From Verrucomicrobiota bacterium (lineage in GTDB: Bacteria > Verrucomicrobiota > Verrucomicrobiia > Verrucomicrobiales > Verrucomicrobiaceae), in the NCBI GenBank assembly GCA_963204975.1, contig CAUJJC010000232.1, forward strand, positions 1 through 53,055: a stretch of 53,055 nt of DNA, in the 5' to 3' direction. Positions 8,180 to 18,261 of the stretch are shown in pieces; the stretch's first letter is position 1; every line of letters begins with the position of its first letter. Made by a program: the position numbers and the translations under genes. The notes under the pieces were generated by a model. The model searched no databases. It was not told the DNA's origin and saw nothing but the letters and a program-made list of their open reading frames with translations.

Positions 8180-8803
8180 TCAAATCAAGCCGCCGGGCGC
8201 TGTAGCGGGTAATGCGACGGGCTCCGTTTTGGCATTGATAAAGGAGGTTTTCACCCGGATCGCCCGGGCGAGCAACCTGAGATAGGAGTCACAGGGAATT
8301 TCATGCCCTCCAAACATTGCCAGGTGAGGCGTGGTCCACTGCGTGTCATGCATCAAGTAGCCACGATCCCTGAGCCGTTGCTGAAGTGCACAGAGAGCCA
8401 CCTTGGACGCCTGAGTCTCCCGGCTGAACATGGATTCGCCGAAAAACGCCCCCCCGATCGCCACCCCATACACACCACCCACGAGATGCTCGTCGCGCCA
8501 GACCTCCGCGCTGTGGGCATAGCCCAGTTCGTGCAGCGCCTGGTAGCTCTCCAGGATGTCATCCGTGATCCATGTCGTGCGTCGATCCGCGCAGCCCCGC
8601 ATCACTTCAGCGAAGGCCGTATTCCAGCGGACTTCGAAAGGGTGCTTGCTCAGGTAGCGCTGGAAACGCGCCGGAATGTGGAAATCCGTCACCGGCAGGA
8701 TGCCGCGGGACTCCGGCAGGAACCATCGAATATCTCCACCATCCATCCCCATGGGGAAATACCCCTGGCAGTAGGCGCTGAGCAGCATTTGTGGATCAAT
8801 CAT
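8180..8803 (-). CDS. aat: Leucyl/phenylalanyl-tRNA--protein transferase
   Basis: Aat transfers Leu or Phe from tRNA to the N-terminus of proteins starting with Arg or Lys, marking them for ClpS/ClpAP degradation (bacterial N-end rule). The 207-residue protein has the family hallmarks in order: YCQGYFPMG, RWFLPESRGILP, FEVRWNTAFAEVMRGCADR, TWITDDILESYQALHELGYA, HSAEVW, LVGGVYGVAIGGAFFGESMF, and DTQWTTPHLAMFGGHEI. ATG 8803 was chosen; an in-frame GTG two codons upstream (8809) is possible. The length is close to the usual 200-230. It is separated by 158 bases from the TPR operon and appears to be a single-gene unit. Confidence 0.96.
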   Translation of the reverse strand: MIDPQMLLSAYCQGYFPMGMDGGDIRWFLPESRGILPVTDFHIPARFQRYLSKHPFEVRWNTAFAEVMRGCADRRTTWITDDILESYQALHELGYAHSAEVWRDEHLVGGVYGVAIGGAFFGESMFSRETQASKVALCALQQRLRDRGYLMHDTQWTTPHLAMFGGHEIPCDSYLRLLARAIRVKTSFINAKTEPVALPATAPGGLI

Positions 8804-9497
8804 GGGCACGCGACGGATTCATAGTCATGGAGCCAGAGGTTTCCAGTGATCAAGCAGAGTGTGTGAAAGTCAGTCACGTCGGGAGACCCGTCCCCTCCGC
8901 CATCATGCATAAGCCCCAGCGCCAATGGCTCCGGTCCTGGACCCGCACGCCTCACATAGGATCAACCAACGGCTGATATATGAGGACGGAATGATCTGCT
9001 TCCGCATCATCAGGTTTCAAAACCCAGCATGGCGTCATACGTCGCAGCGTCAGGATCTGTGAATCCAGACGGTTCACCAACAGTGCTGCCGCTCTTTTTC
9101 AGCCCCCATCTGCTGCAAGGAAGAAAGACGGGAAGTGCCGTGAAACCGTTGATCGGTAGCGAATCATCCTGCTCACCAGTCCGCCGTCCGTGAGCATTCG
9201 TCATTCCTTGTCCTTTGTGCTGTGGGGACTCTCTCTCGACGCCCCGCCCGTGCCATCCGTGCCTGATCGCCGGAGATCATTAGGTCTGATCTGGTTGAGA
9301 GACGGGCGTATCCTCTCACAAGTAACAGGGCTTTGGGCGTTTAGTCCGATGTATCAAGCTAACGCTATGCAGGCAGCCGACATTTTGGGGAAGTCGGGTT
9401 TCAGTTCTTCGATGTATGAGGGCATAGAGAGAAGCATGGAGATCGTTCTCGGGCAAAAACATCAGCCTGACATTAATTCTCTCTCTGGCTTCTACCT
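8804..9497. other. Gap without a supported gene
   Basis: About 690 bases. Short ORFs exist on both strands, but none shows a domain, a ribosome binding site or a coding-like composition. The plus-strand ORF from 9190 overlaps the small gene at 9498-9776 in its last third and looks like its shadow. No tRNA-like cloverleaf or clear repeat was seen. Confidence 0.5.
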
Positions 9498-9776
9498 TCA
9501 GGCTCGCTTCGCCTTGGGTTTCTTCTTCGCCCTGGATGGCGCTGGCTTGATGCCCTTGGCCTTCATGGCTTTCTTTGGGTCCTTCGTCACAGGCTGGTTG
9601 AGGCCTTCATAAATGCGCTCGATCTCACCCCGCGCATCCTGAAGAAAAATCATCCCCAGCGCCAAGCTCGCCTTCACCAGCGCCTCTCGCTGAGGAGCAT
9701 CCGCCGTCAGGTTGCGCTCAATGTCGTGAAGCAGTTCGCTCAGGCGGTGGAGTTCTTTTTCGTCGTCGGGGTTCAT
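9498..9776 (-). CDS. Small hypothetical protein with Lys-rich tail
   Basis: A 92-residue protein, MNPDDEKELHRLSELLHDIE onward, predicted to be almost wholly helical in residues 1-65. A strongly basic tail (PSRAKKKPKAKRA) follows that could touch nucleic acid. Family not recognised. The acidic helix followed by a basic tail, with no signal peptide, points to a cytoplasmic protein. It has no close neighbour on the same strand, and the ribosome binding site is weak. The amphipathic helical pattern makes it more likely real than the overlapping plus-strand ORF. Confidence 0.6.
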   Translation of the reverse strand: MNPDDEKELHRLSELLHDIERNLTADAPQREALVKASLALGMIFLQDARGEIERIYEGLNQPVTKDPKKAMKAKGIKPAPSRAKKKPKAKRA

Positions 9777-10121
9777 GCTTGAGGTTAGAGCGAGCCCTGG
9801 GTTCGTAAATCAGAGATCAATGCCATCTTCGAGACCGACAGAATATCGGATGTCTGCACACGCTGCTTTAATGTGCGCCGATACCGTTTTTGCGAAGGGG
9901 ACAGACTGCTAACCCGACACGCTTGTTTCCGATTTGAGAAACGTCTTTGGAGCTGGATGCATCAGTTCCCGCCACCTCCCGAACCGCAGCGCGGTTCACC
10001 ATGAGTAGCCGTAGGTGAAGGCGAGTCTGGCGAGCCAAACCTACGGTCACGATGTGATGATGGTCCAACCGCAGCGCGGTTGTCCGATGAACGTCGTTCA
10101 GGGCGAGGCGAAGAGATGGGA
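9777..10121. other. Intergenic region carrying short palindromic repeats
   Basis: No convincing gene. It contains two copies of AACCGCAGCGCGGTT (9983-9997 and 10067-10081), each a 6-bp stem with a 3-base loop. Between them an inverted pair CCGTAGGT/ACCTACGG (10010-10017 and 10039-10046) encloses a 21-base centre. A further small dyad, GAACG T CGTTC, follows. The arrangement resembles a REP-like intergenic element. Confidence 0.5.
9983..10081. repeat. Nested palindromic element (REP-like)
   Basis: Two identical 15-bp hairpin units (AACCGCAGCGCGGTT) flank a larger stem-loop with 8-bp arms CCGTAGGT and ACCTACGG. The identity of the two outer units and the symmetry are directly visible. Whether it recurs elsewhere in the genome cannot be judged from this window. 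Confidence 0.6.
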
Positions 10122-10478
10122 CTACCGCTGCGCTCCTGTCGCTGTTGCTGAGAACAGCTCCAAAGTTATGCCGCAAGACGATAGAATACCCGAAATCGCT
10201 GGTGGGATCATTAGCGACTGATGGCTCTCGGCAAACTCCAAGGTCACATGAAATGTGTAGTCAGAGCTTCCCTCGCTGAGGTCTCGCAGAAGTGCCGAGT
10301 TTAGCTCCAATGTCTGATGCACATCTGATAGCCAGCTTGCCCAAGAATCGTCTGGGTCATTCATGAATGGGCCCAGTTCAAGCACCCAGAGTCCCGGCAC
10401 TTCTGTGATTCTCTCAAACAACGGAACTGCCCTGTCATCCGCACGGACGCAACGGAGCAGAGCATTATGGACTCTCAT
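10122..10478 (-). CDS. Hypothetical protein, 118 residues
   Basis: Not recognised. Reads MRVHNALLRCVRADDRAVPL, a central acidic WVLELGPFMNDPDDSWASW, then DYTFHVTLEF and PPAISGILSSCGITLELFS. The alternating beta pattern and the closing PPAISGILSSCGITLEL strand-helix-strand are reminiscent of small immunity-type proteins (DUF4279-like), but this is only a resemblance. No signal peptide or membrane segment. It stands alone between glnS and the palindromic element; its last codons approach that element, so the C-terminus may have been altered by it. Confidence 0.55.
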   Translation of the reverse strand: MRVHNALLRCVRADDRAVPLFERITEVPGLWVLELGPFMNDPDDSWASWLSDVHQTLELNSALLRDLSEGSSDYTFHVTLEFAESHQSLMIPPAISGILSSCGITLELFSATATGAQR

Positions 10479-10565
10479 AGCATGGTGCCTATTCGGCTTG
10501 GAAAGTGAACGAAGCTACATGTGATGTGATCGCTCAGCACGCGCTTGAGTCGGTCTATCAGCTCA

Positions 10566-12266
<1,701 letters not shown>

Positions 12267-12318
12267 GGAAATGGAGCGCGGAAGATGGCGGGAAGGGGCG
12301 ATGGCGCAAGGGCGAGCC

Positions 12319-13470
12319 TCACGCATACACCGCCGTCGCCGCCGTGGTGCCGCCGCTGGCGCCGAGGATGCTTTCGAGTGCAGCGAGGACGAGGAGCACA
12401 TGCTTCTTGGTGCTGCTCGCGCCCATGAGGCCGATGCGCCAAGCTTTGCCCTTGAAGGGTCCGAGGCCGGCACCGATCTCGATATCGAACTCGGTGAGCA
12501 AGCGCTTGCGCACACCTGCTTCATCAACGCCTTCGGGGACGTGGATGGCGTTGAGCGAAGCGAGCGAGTGCTGCGGGATGTATTTCAAGCCGAGCGCTTC
12601 CAGGCCAGAGCGGAGCGCGAGGTGGTTCTTGGTGTGGCGCGCCCAGCGGTTCTCCAGGCCTTCCTCCAGCACGATGGCGAGGGCTTCGCGCAGCGCGTAG
12701 GTCATGTTGATCGGCGCGGTGTGATGATACACGCGCTCCTGGCCCCAGTAGGACTTGAGCATCGACATGTCGAGATACCAGCTCTGCACCTTGGTCTTGC
12801 GCGCGCTGATGCGATCAACGGCCGCAGACGAGAAGCTGACGGGCGCAAGGCCGGGCGGGCACGAGAGGCACTTCTGCGTGCCGGAGTAGCAGGCGTCGAT
12901 TTGCAGGGCATCAAGATCGAGAGGCACGCCGCCAAGGGACGTGACTGCATCGACGAGCAGCAGCGCTCCGGCGTTGTGGACGAGCGAGCTGATCTCCTCG
13001 AGCGGCTGATGCGCGCCAGTGGAGGTCTCGGCGTGGACGATGCCCACGAGCTTCACGTTCTTGTGCTGATCGAGGGCGGCGGCGATCGCGCTGGGCTCGA
13101 TGATTTCGCCCCAAGGTGCTTCCACCGCGTGGACCTTGGCTCCGCAGCGTTCGGCGGTGTCCTTCATGCGACCACCGAAGACGCCGTTCACGCACACGAT
13201 CACTTCGTCGCCGGGCTCGATGAGGTTCACGAGTGTGGCCTCCATGCCTGCACTGCCGGTGCCGGACACGGCCATGGTCAGTTCGTTCTTCGTCTTGAAG
13301 ACCTGACGCAGGAAGTCGCGCACCTCGTCCATGATCGCGAGATACGCGGGATCAAGATGGCCCAGCGTGGGAGCGGCGAGCGCGTTCAAGACACGGCGGG
13401 GCACATCACTGGGGCCAGGGCCCATGAGGATGCGTTCAGGCGGAGCGAAGCGAGGAGCGAGGAAGGACAT
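12319..13470 (-). CDS. Alanine--glyoxylate / serine--glyoxylate aminotransferase family protein (class V)
   Basis: A PLP enzyme of 383 residues that probably moves an amino group from alanine or serine to glyoxylate. Visible features: [15 protein letters not shown] near the N-terminus, the [17 protein letters not shown] phosphate-binding region (67-83), HAETSTG (146-152), [11 protein letters not shown] with the PLP-contacting Asp (171-181), and [12 protein letters not shown] with the Schiff-base Lys at about 200. The length is normal for the family (380-400). The substrate cannot be fixed by eye; the family also includes phosphonate aminotransferases. It lies 52 bases upstream of glnS and is divergent from the CobW gene. 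Confidence 0.9.
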   Translation of the reverse strand: MSFLAPRFAPPERILMGPGPSDVPRRVLNALAAPTLGHLDPAYLAIMDEVRDFLRQVFKTKNELTMAVSGTGSAGMEATLVNLIEPGDEVIVCVNGVFGGRMKDTAERCGAKVHAVEAPWGEIIEPSAIAAALDQHKNVKLVGIVHAETSTGAHQPLEEISSLVHNAGALLLVDAVTSLGGVPLDLDALQIDACYSGTQKCLSCPPGLAPVSFSSAAVDRISARKTKVQSWYLDMSMLKSYWGQERVYHHTAPINMTYALREALAIVLEEGLENRWARHTKNHLALRSGLEALGLKYIPQHSLASLNAIHVPEGVDEAGVRKRLLTEFDIEIGAGLGPFKGKAWRIGLMGASSTKKHVLLVLAALESILGASGGTTAATAVYA

Positions 13471-13611
13471 GGCGCATGTCTAACAACGAGGCGCGGGGGG
13501 AGGCAAGTGTTCCGTGTGGGGGCTCGGTGGTTGGCGGCGTGGTCAAGATATGGGGAACATGTGGAAACACCCTTTCTGACAGAGTTCCCGGAGCCGTGTG
13601 TTGCGGCGAAC

Positions 13612-13637
13612 GATATTTGCTTGTCAGCGCATATATC
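13612..13637. promoter_or_regulatory. Possible operator upstream of the CobW-ArsR pair
   Basis: An imperfect dyad with GATAT (13612-13616) and ATATC (13633-13637) as outer arms and TTGC/GCGC inside lies 18 bases before the CobW start. AT-rich dyads of this kind are typical ArsR-family targets, and an ArsR-type gene sits in the same operon. The link is inferred only. Confidence 0.3.
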
Positions 13638-13655
13638 CTCTCCACCATCGTTGGC

Positions 13656-14828
13656 ATGAGCGAACTCTCACCCACTCCTGCGCGTTACATCATGATCGGT
13701 GGCTTCCTCGGGGCTGGCAAGACCACGGCGATGGGGCGGCTGGCGCGGCATCTGACGGACAAGGGATTGCGCGTGGGCCTCATTACGAATGATCAGGCGG
13801 GCGGGCTGGTGGATACGAAGCTGATGCGCAACCAGGGCTTTGCCACGGAGGAGATCGCGGGCGGGTGCTTCTGCTGCCGGTTCAACACGCTGGTGGATGC
13901 GGCCTCGAAGCTGACCGATGCCACCAAGCCGGATGTCTTCATCGCGGAGCCAGTGGGCAGCTGCACAGACCTGGTGGCGACGGTGACTTATCCGCTGCGG
14001 CGGATGTATGGGACGAGCTTCACCGTCGCGCCGCTGAGCGTGCTGGTGGACCCGATTCGGGCGCGGCGGGTGCTGGGCCTGGATGAGGGGGGCAACTTCT
14101 CCACCAAGGTGGCCTACATCTACAAGAAGCAACTGGAAGAAGCGGATGTGATCGTCATTAACAAGCAGGAGCTGCTAACGACCGAGCAGATGGATGAACT
14201 GATCACCGCGATGGAGAAGGAGTTCCCCGAGGCCTTCGTGATGAGCGCCTCGGCCCGCGAGCAGACGGGACTCAAGGCTTGGTTCGATGTGATGGAGCGT
14301 GACACCCAGGGCTCCCGCGCGGCGATGGCGGTGGACTATGAGGTGTATGCGGATGGCGAGGCGCTGCTGGGCTGGCTGAATGCGACGGTTACGCTGAAGG
14401 CGGATGATGAGTTCGACGCGAATGCGTTCCTCAAGTCGTTCGCGGCGGACATCCAAGGGCGGCTCCAGTTGCAGGATGCCGAGGTAGCGCATTTGAAGAT
14501 GACCTACAGTCCCGATGACGGCATTGCGGGCGAGATCGCGTCGGTGAACCTGGTGCGAAACGACAACGTGCCTGAGAGCGGTATGTCGCTCGACGAGCCG
14601 AGCACGGGCGGGCAACTCATCATCAATCTGCGGGCCGAGGCTGATCCCGAAGCGCTGCTCAGGGCGGTGCGCGAGAGCCTCGATGCGGTGAAGCTGCAGT
14701 TCTTCGGCCTGAGTGCCACTCTGGATCACGAGGAGCACTTCCGTCCTGGCAAGCCGGTGCCGACGCATCGCGATGGTGAGGTGGCCGAGGTCCAAGGTGG
14801 CTGCACACCGAGCACGGCCTGCTGCTGA
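13656..14828 (+). CDS. CobW/G3E-family metal-chaperone GTPase
   Basis: A 390-residue GTPase of the CobW/YeiR/ZNG1 group, which loads metals (often zinc) into client enzymes. ATG 13656 was chosen (MSELSPTPARYIMIGG); the upstream extension to 13476 is non-coding. Seen: Walker A GGFLGAGKTT (15-24), the metal-binding C-x-C-C in AGGCFCCRFN (C71, C73, C74), the IAEPVGSC switch region and the NKQE base-recognition motif. The protein ends GGCTPSTACC, a second cysteine cluster at the extreme C-terminus that could hand metal to a partner. The arsR-type gene follows after 15 bases, so expression is probably metal-responsive. The client is not known. Confidence 0.9.
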   Translation: MSELSPTPARYIMIGGFLGAGKTTAMGRLARHLTDKGLRVGLITNDQAGGLVDTKLMRNQGFATEEIAGGCFCCRFNTLVDAASKLTDATKPDVFIAEPVGSCTDLVATVTYPLRRMYGTSFTVAPLSVLVDPIRARRVLGLDEGGNFSTKVAYIYKKQLEEADVIVINKQELLTTEQMDELITAMEKEFPEAFVMSASAREQTGLKAWFDVMERDTQGSRAAMAVDYEVYADGEALLGWLNATVTLKADDEFDANAFLKSFAADIQGRLQLQDAEVAHLKMTYSPDDGIAGEIASVNLVRNDNVPESGMSLDEPSTGGQLIINLRAEADPEALLRAVRESLDAVKLQFFGLSATLDHEEHFRPGKPVPTHRDGEVAEVQGGCTPSTACC

Positions 14829-14843
14829 GATGCATCGTGTGCC

Positions 14844-15149
14844 ATGAAGAAGTTCGACTGCATCACCGCGATGAAGGCGCTCGGCGAGGAGACTCGTCTG
14901 CGCATTGTCCGCATGGTGCTGACGAAAGCGCGCAGCGTGAACGAGATCGCCGAGGCGCTGGACATCACGCAATACAACGCCTCCAAGCACCTGCGCGTGC
15001 TGAGCGAGGCGGGCCTTTTGGAGAAAGAGAAGAACGGCCAGCAACGCATCTATGCGCTTGCGGCCGAATTCTCCGAGCATCTGGCGGAGAAGAAGAACGT
15101 GCTCGATCTTGGCTGCTGCCAGTTTGACTTCGCGAAGCTGCCGAAGTGA
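14844..15149 (+). CDS. ArsR-family winged-helix regulator with C-terminal Cys-Cys
   Basis: A 101-residue transcription factor. Residues 7-72 form the winged helix: ALGEETRLRIVRMVL, the recognition helix ITQYNASKHLRVLSEAGLL, and the wing KNGQQRIYAL. The C-terminal helix ends in LDLGCCQFDF, placing a vicinal cysteine pair at 91-92; Cys6 near the N-terminus could be a third ligand. ArsR-type sensors bind metals through such thiols and then leave DNA. It is translated right after the CobW GTPase (15 bases), which suggests that it regulates this pair. Ligand identity is open. Confidence 0.9.
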   Translation: MKKFDCITAMKALGEETRLRIVRMVLTKARSVNEIAEALDITQYNASKHLRVLSEAGLLEKEKNGQQRIYALAAEFSEHLAEKKNVLDLGCCQFDFAKLPK

Positions 15150-15162
15150 ATCAGCGGTGCGG

Positions 15163-16488
15163 TTACTTCGATAGCTGCTGGTGCAGTTGGTGGACCTTGC
15201 TGGCGATGCGGTCCTCCACGTCCTCGGCCCATCCGGCGGCGGCTTCGTAGCCGCCTTCCTTGAGCACGCGGAGACTGGGCACGTAGCCGGTGTAGTCATT
15301 GCTGTAGCCTGCGACCCAGATGCCCGCCGCACCGGCGAACTCCTTTTTGAAGCGCAGGGAGTAATCGACCACCACCTCGCTGCCGAGCGTGATGAAGGTG
15401 AGGTCATTGCCGATCCTGATCACCTGCACGGGGTAATCGTGGTCGGCACGCTTGGCGTTCGCATAGCTGAGTTTGATCTCCTCATAGGCCGCGCGGATGG
15501 GGCCTGCGATAGGGCGGGGATTAGCGGTCAATGCCATCTCTACCGCATTGGAGAGGGAGCGTCCGTGCTGCATGGAGAGTTCCAGATCCGTAACGCCTGG
15601 CACCACATCGCTGCGGCGAGGATAGGGGTTTTGATCGCCGCCACAGCCCATCAAGAACAAGGCGGTGAAGCCGGGTCGGAACTCTTGCAGATACTGCTGC
15701 GCGAAGCCCGCGTAGTCGCCGCAGTAGTTGTAGAACCCAAGGCTGGTATTGTGGCAGGCGTAGCCGAACAAGGTGGCGCGCAGGGTGCCATCAGGAGCCT
15801 CCACGCGGAGGGCGGGCACCTCGTGATCGACGGGGCCATCGGGGTTGGGTGCTTTGTTGGCGTTAGGATGTTCGGCTGGCAATGTGTAATCACGACGACG
15901 ATTCATGGCGAAGCCGCAGCGTGCCTTGTTCCAGGTGAGGCGGGCGGGTTGCAGTTCCGTGATCGACTTGCCGATGATGCCCATGATGTCATTCTCGAGC
16001 TTCTGGGTGTATTCGAAGGCGTCTCTGGCTCGCGGGTTTTCTTTGTCGGCATCCGTGAGAGGCTGGGTGCGCAAGGAGGGACCACTGTGCGTGTGCGAGG
16101 CATTCAGCACGAGGTTAGCAGGCGGGATATTGAAGTCCTTCGTAGCGCGTTCGGCAATGCGATGGCGCAGGGGCTGAGGCACGCCGATGAGGTCGAGCGT
16201 GACGAAAACGAGTCTGTTGCCCTGTTCATCTTCCAGAGCGAGCGCCTTGGCAAAGAGGTCCTGCACCTTGCCCTCGGCGGGCTTCTTGCGCGCGGCGTAG
16301 CCCGCCATCCACAGCAACTTCTGCGGCGTGATCCTGGCGGTGGCGGCACCGGCTTTCCAGTTGGCCGGAACGTGAGGACCGATGGACTTCGGCGGCGCAG
16401 GCGGTGAAAGCGGTGTGGCTCCGGGCGGGGGCTCGGCGAGGAGCAGGGCAGGAAGGGCGACTGCGAGGAAGAGATGTCGGATGGCCAT
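15163..16488 (-). CDS. Neutral/alkaline ceramidase-like secreted hydrolase
   Basis: A 441-residue protein with a signal peptide (MAIRHLFLAVALPALLLAEP). The rest resembles the N-terminal domain of neutral/alkaline non-lysosomal ceramidases: ARITPQKLLWMAGYAAR, LVFVTLDLIGVPQPLRHRIA, LVLNASHTHSGPSL with the His and Ser region of the zinc site, FGYACHNTSLGFYNYCGDYA and FLMGCGGDQNPYPR. True ceramidases cut the amide of ceramide, but many bacterial relatives have unknown substrates and lack the C-terminal immunoglobulin-like domain, as here. It runs towards arsR with only 13 bases between stops. The role is probably extracytoplasmic lipid or amide hydrolysis. Confidence 0.85.
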   Translation of the reverse strand: MAIRHLFLAVALPALLLAEPPPGATPLSPPAPPKSIGPHVPANWKAGAATARITPQKLLWMAGYAARKKPAEGKVQDLFAKALALEDEQGNRLVFVTLDLIGVPQPLRHRIAERATKDFNIPPANLVLNASHTHSGPSLRTQPLTDADKENPRARDAFEYTQKLENDIMGIIGKSITELQPARLTWNKARCGFAMNRRRDYTLPAEHPNANKAPNPDGPVDHEVPALRVEAPDGTLRATLFGYACHNTSLGFYNYCGDYAGFAQQYLQEFRPGFTALFLMGCGGDQNPYPRRSDVVPGVTDLELSMQHGRSLSNAVEMALTANPRPIAGPIRAAYEEIKLSYANAKRADHDYPVQVIRIGNDLTFITLGSEVVVDYSLRFKKEFAGAAGIWVAGYSNDYTGYVPSLRVLKEGGYEAAAGWAEDVEDRIASKVHQLHQQLSK

Positions 16489-16603
16489 GAATGACCTTAC
16501 GCTAGAAGGGGAACGATTTGTTCAGTGCGGCTGTGCTGTGCGGCGGAGCGGATCGCGTGCATGAAAAGTTTCGAGTTGAAGCACGGTCGTGCTAGCGTGG
16601 GCG

Positions 16604-18244
16604 ATGCGTCGCCTCGTTCTCGCTTGTCTCCTCGCTCTTGCCTTGCCGGTTTTCGCACAGACAACCTCGCCAGCCCCTGCTGATGGTGAGAGCGAGAGTG
16701 TGAAGACATTGCGGGCCCTGGTGGAATCCATCACGACGCTGCGGACTCAATTTGATCAGCAGAGTGCCAAGGCGAAGTCTGGTGAGACCGAGGCGATCAA
16801 GGATACGGCCAAGCGTGAAGCGGACTCGATTCAGCAGCGTCTGGCCCAGGCGCAAAGGGACTTCGAATCGGTGGCGACGGGAGTGGATGAGCGTGAGCAG
16901 CAGCCTGCGGTGCTGGGCAAGCTGGATCTGGCGGCGGAGTTCAATGAACTGCTGGGGCCGCTTATGCAGGAAATGAAGCAAGTCACCGAGCAGCCGCGTG
17001 TAATCGAGCAATTGCGCGGAGAAGTGCGCTCGGATGAGCAGCGGTTGATTCAGGCACGACGCGCAGTGACGAACGTGGAAAGTCTGCTAAAAAGCCTTCC
17101 AAGATCGAAGGAGGGCACGACCGATGCCGCCTTGAAAAAGTCCCTGCAAGAGTCGCAAAAACGATGGCAGGCCATCGCCAATGAAGCACAGGGCAAGCTG
17201 GAGGCCTCCAAGCACCGGCTGAGCGAGGCGCTGGCGAAACGGAAGTCCATCTGGCAGATTGTGACGACGACAGCCAAGGGATTCCTCATGACGCGTGGGC
17301 TGAACCTAGTGCTGGCGGTGATCACGTTTGCGCTGGCCTTTGTCGGATGGCGGAGCATGCACCGCTGGGTGCGAAAGCTGAGCCCATGGCACCGAGGCGG
17401 AGGTGAGAGGTCATTCTTCGCACGCGTGCTGGATGTGGTCTATCACGCGCTGGCGTTTGTCATGGGTGCATTGGCGGCGCTGGTGGTTCTCTACACCGTG
17501 GGGGACTGGCTGCTGCTGGGCTTGGGGCTGATCACGCTGCTGGCGCTCTTGCTGGCGGCGAAGAACGGGCTGCCGCATTACTACACGCAAGCCCGGCTTA
17601 TCCTGAACCTGGGCGAGGTGCGCGAAGGCGAGAGGGTGGTGCTCAATGGACTGCCGTGGCAGGTGCGCTCGCTGAACATGGTGGCGGAACTCGTTAATCC
17701 TTCGCTGCGCCATGGGGTGCTCCGCGTGCCGACGGCAGACCTGACCAAGCTAAGCTCACGGCCTGTGGAGCAAGGGGACCTGTGGTTTCCCTGTCGCGAA
17801 GAGGATTGGGTTCTGCTGGCAGATGGCACCTTTGGCAAGGTGGTGATGATCACCTCAGAGTTTGTGCAAGTGGTGCAATTGGGCGGCGCGCATCGAACTT
17901 ACGCGACCAATGCGTTCATCGCGCAAAACCCAGTGAACTACGCGGGCGGCTTTCGCGTGACGGCAATCGTCAAGGTGCATCCCGATCATCGCAAGCTGGC
18001 GACCAAGGAGATTCCCGAAGCCTTGCGTGAGTCCGTTCACGGCGGGCTGCTCACCCTGGTTGATCCTCCTCAGGTGAAGAACCTGCGAGTGGAGTTCCGC
18101 GCTGTGATCCCCAATGCGATGGAATTCGATATTACCGCCGACTTCGCCGGTGAGGTGGCGGAAAAACTCCCCACGCTTCAACATGCCTTGCAGCACTACG
18201 CCCTCGCCGCCTGCAATGAACAGGGCTGGCGGCTCGGAGCGTAG
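16604..18244 (+). CDS. MscS-like mechanosensitive channel family protein
   Basis: A 546-residue membrane protein. ATG 16604 gives a clean signal peptide (MRRLVLACLLALALPVFAQ). Residues about 30-210 are a long, charged, periplasmic coiled coil. Transmembrane helices follow near 229-249 (TRGLNLVLAVITFALAFVGW) and in the FVMGALAALVVLYTVGDWLLLGLGLITLLALLL region, then an MscS-type beta domain from about 329 (ILNLGEVREGERVVLNGLPW) and an alpha/beta end. MscS proteins release solutes after osmotic downshock; the long coiled coil places this with the larger MscK/YbiO-type forms. Pore-lining Gly/Ala packing is less clear than in E. coli MscS. The gene converges on the sigma factor gene with 17 bases between stops. 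Confidence 0.8.
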   Translation: MRRLVLACLLALALPVFAQTTSPAPADGESESVKTLRALVESITTLRTQFDQQSAKAKSGETEAIKDTAKREADSIQQRLAQAQRDFESVATGVDEREQQPAVLGKLDLAAEFNELLGPLMQEMKQVTEQPRVIEQLRGEVRSDEQRLIQARRAVTNVESLLKSLPRSKEGTTDAALKKSLQESQKRWQAIANEAQGKLEASKHRLSEALAKRKSIWQIVTTTAKGFLMTRGLNLVLAVITFALAFVGWRSMHRWVRKLSPWHRGGGERSFFARVLDVVYHALAFVMGALAALVVLYTVGDWLLLGLGLITLLALLLAAKNGLPHYYTQARLILNLGEVREGERVVLNGLPWQVRSLNMVAELVNPSLRHGVLRVPTADLTKLSSRPVEQGDLWFPCREEDWVLLADGTFGKVVMITSEFVQVVQLGGAHRTYATNAFIAQNPVNYAGGFRVTAIVKVHPDHRKLATKEIPEALRESVHGGLLTLVDPPQVKNLRVEFRAVIPNAMEFDITADFAGEVAEKLPTLQHALQHYALAACNEQGWRLGA

Positions 18245-18261
18245 TGACGGAGGGAAGCGGA

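Noticed and set aside
9190..9612. 140-codon plus-strand ORF
   Set aside because: Its last third is antisense to the more plausible Lys-tailed small gene at 9498-9776, and the translation has no family or helix pattern.
9868..10176. 102-codon minus-strand ORF
   Set aside because: It runs through the palindromic repeats and its translation is low-quality, Arg/His-rich sequence.
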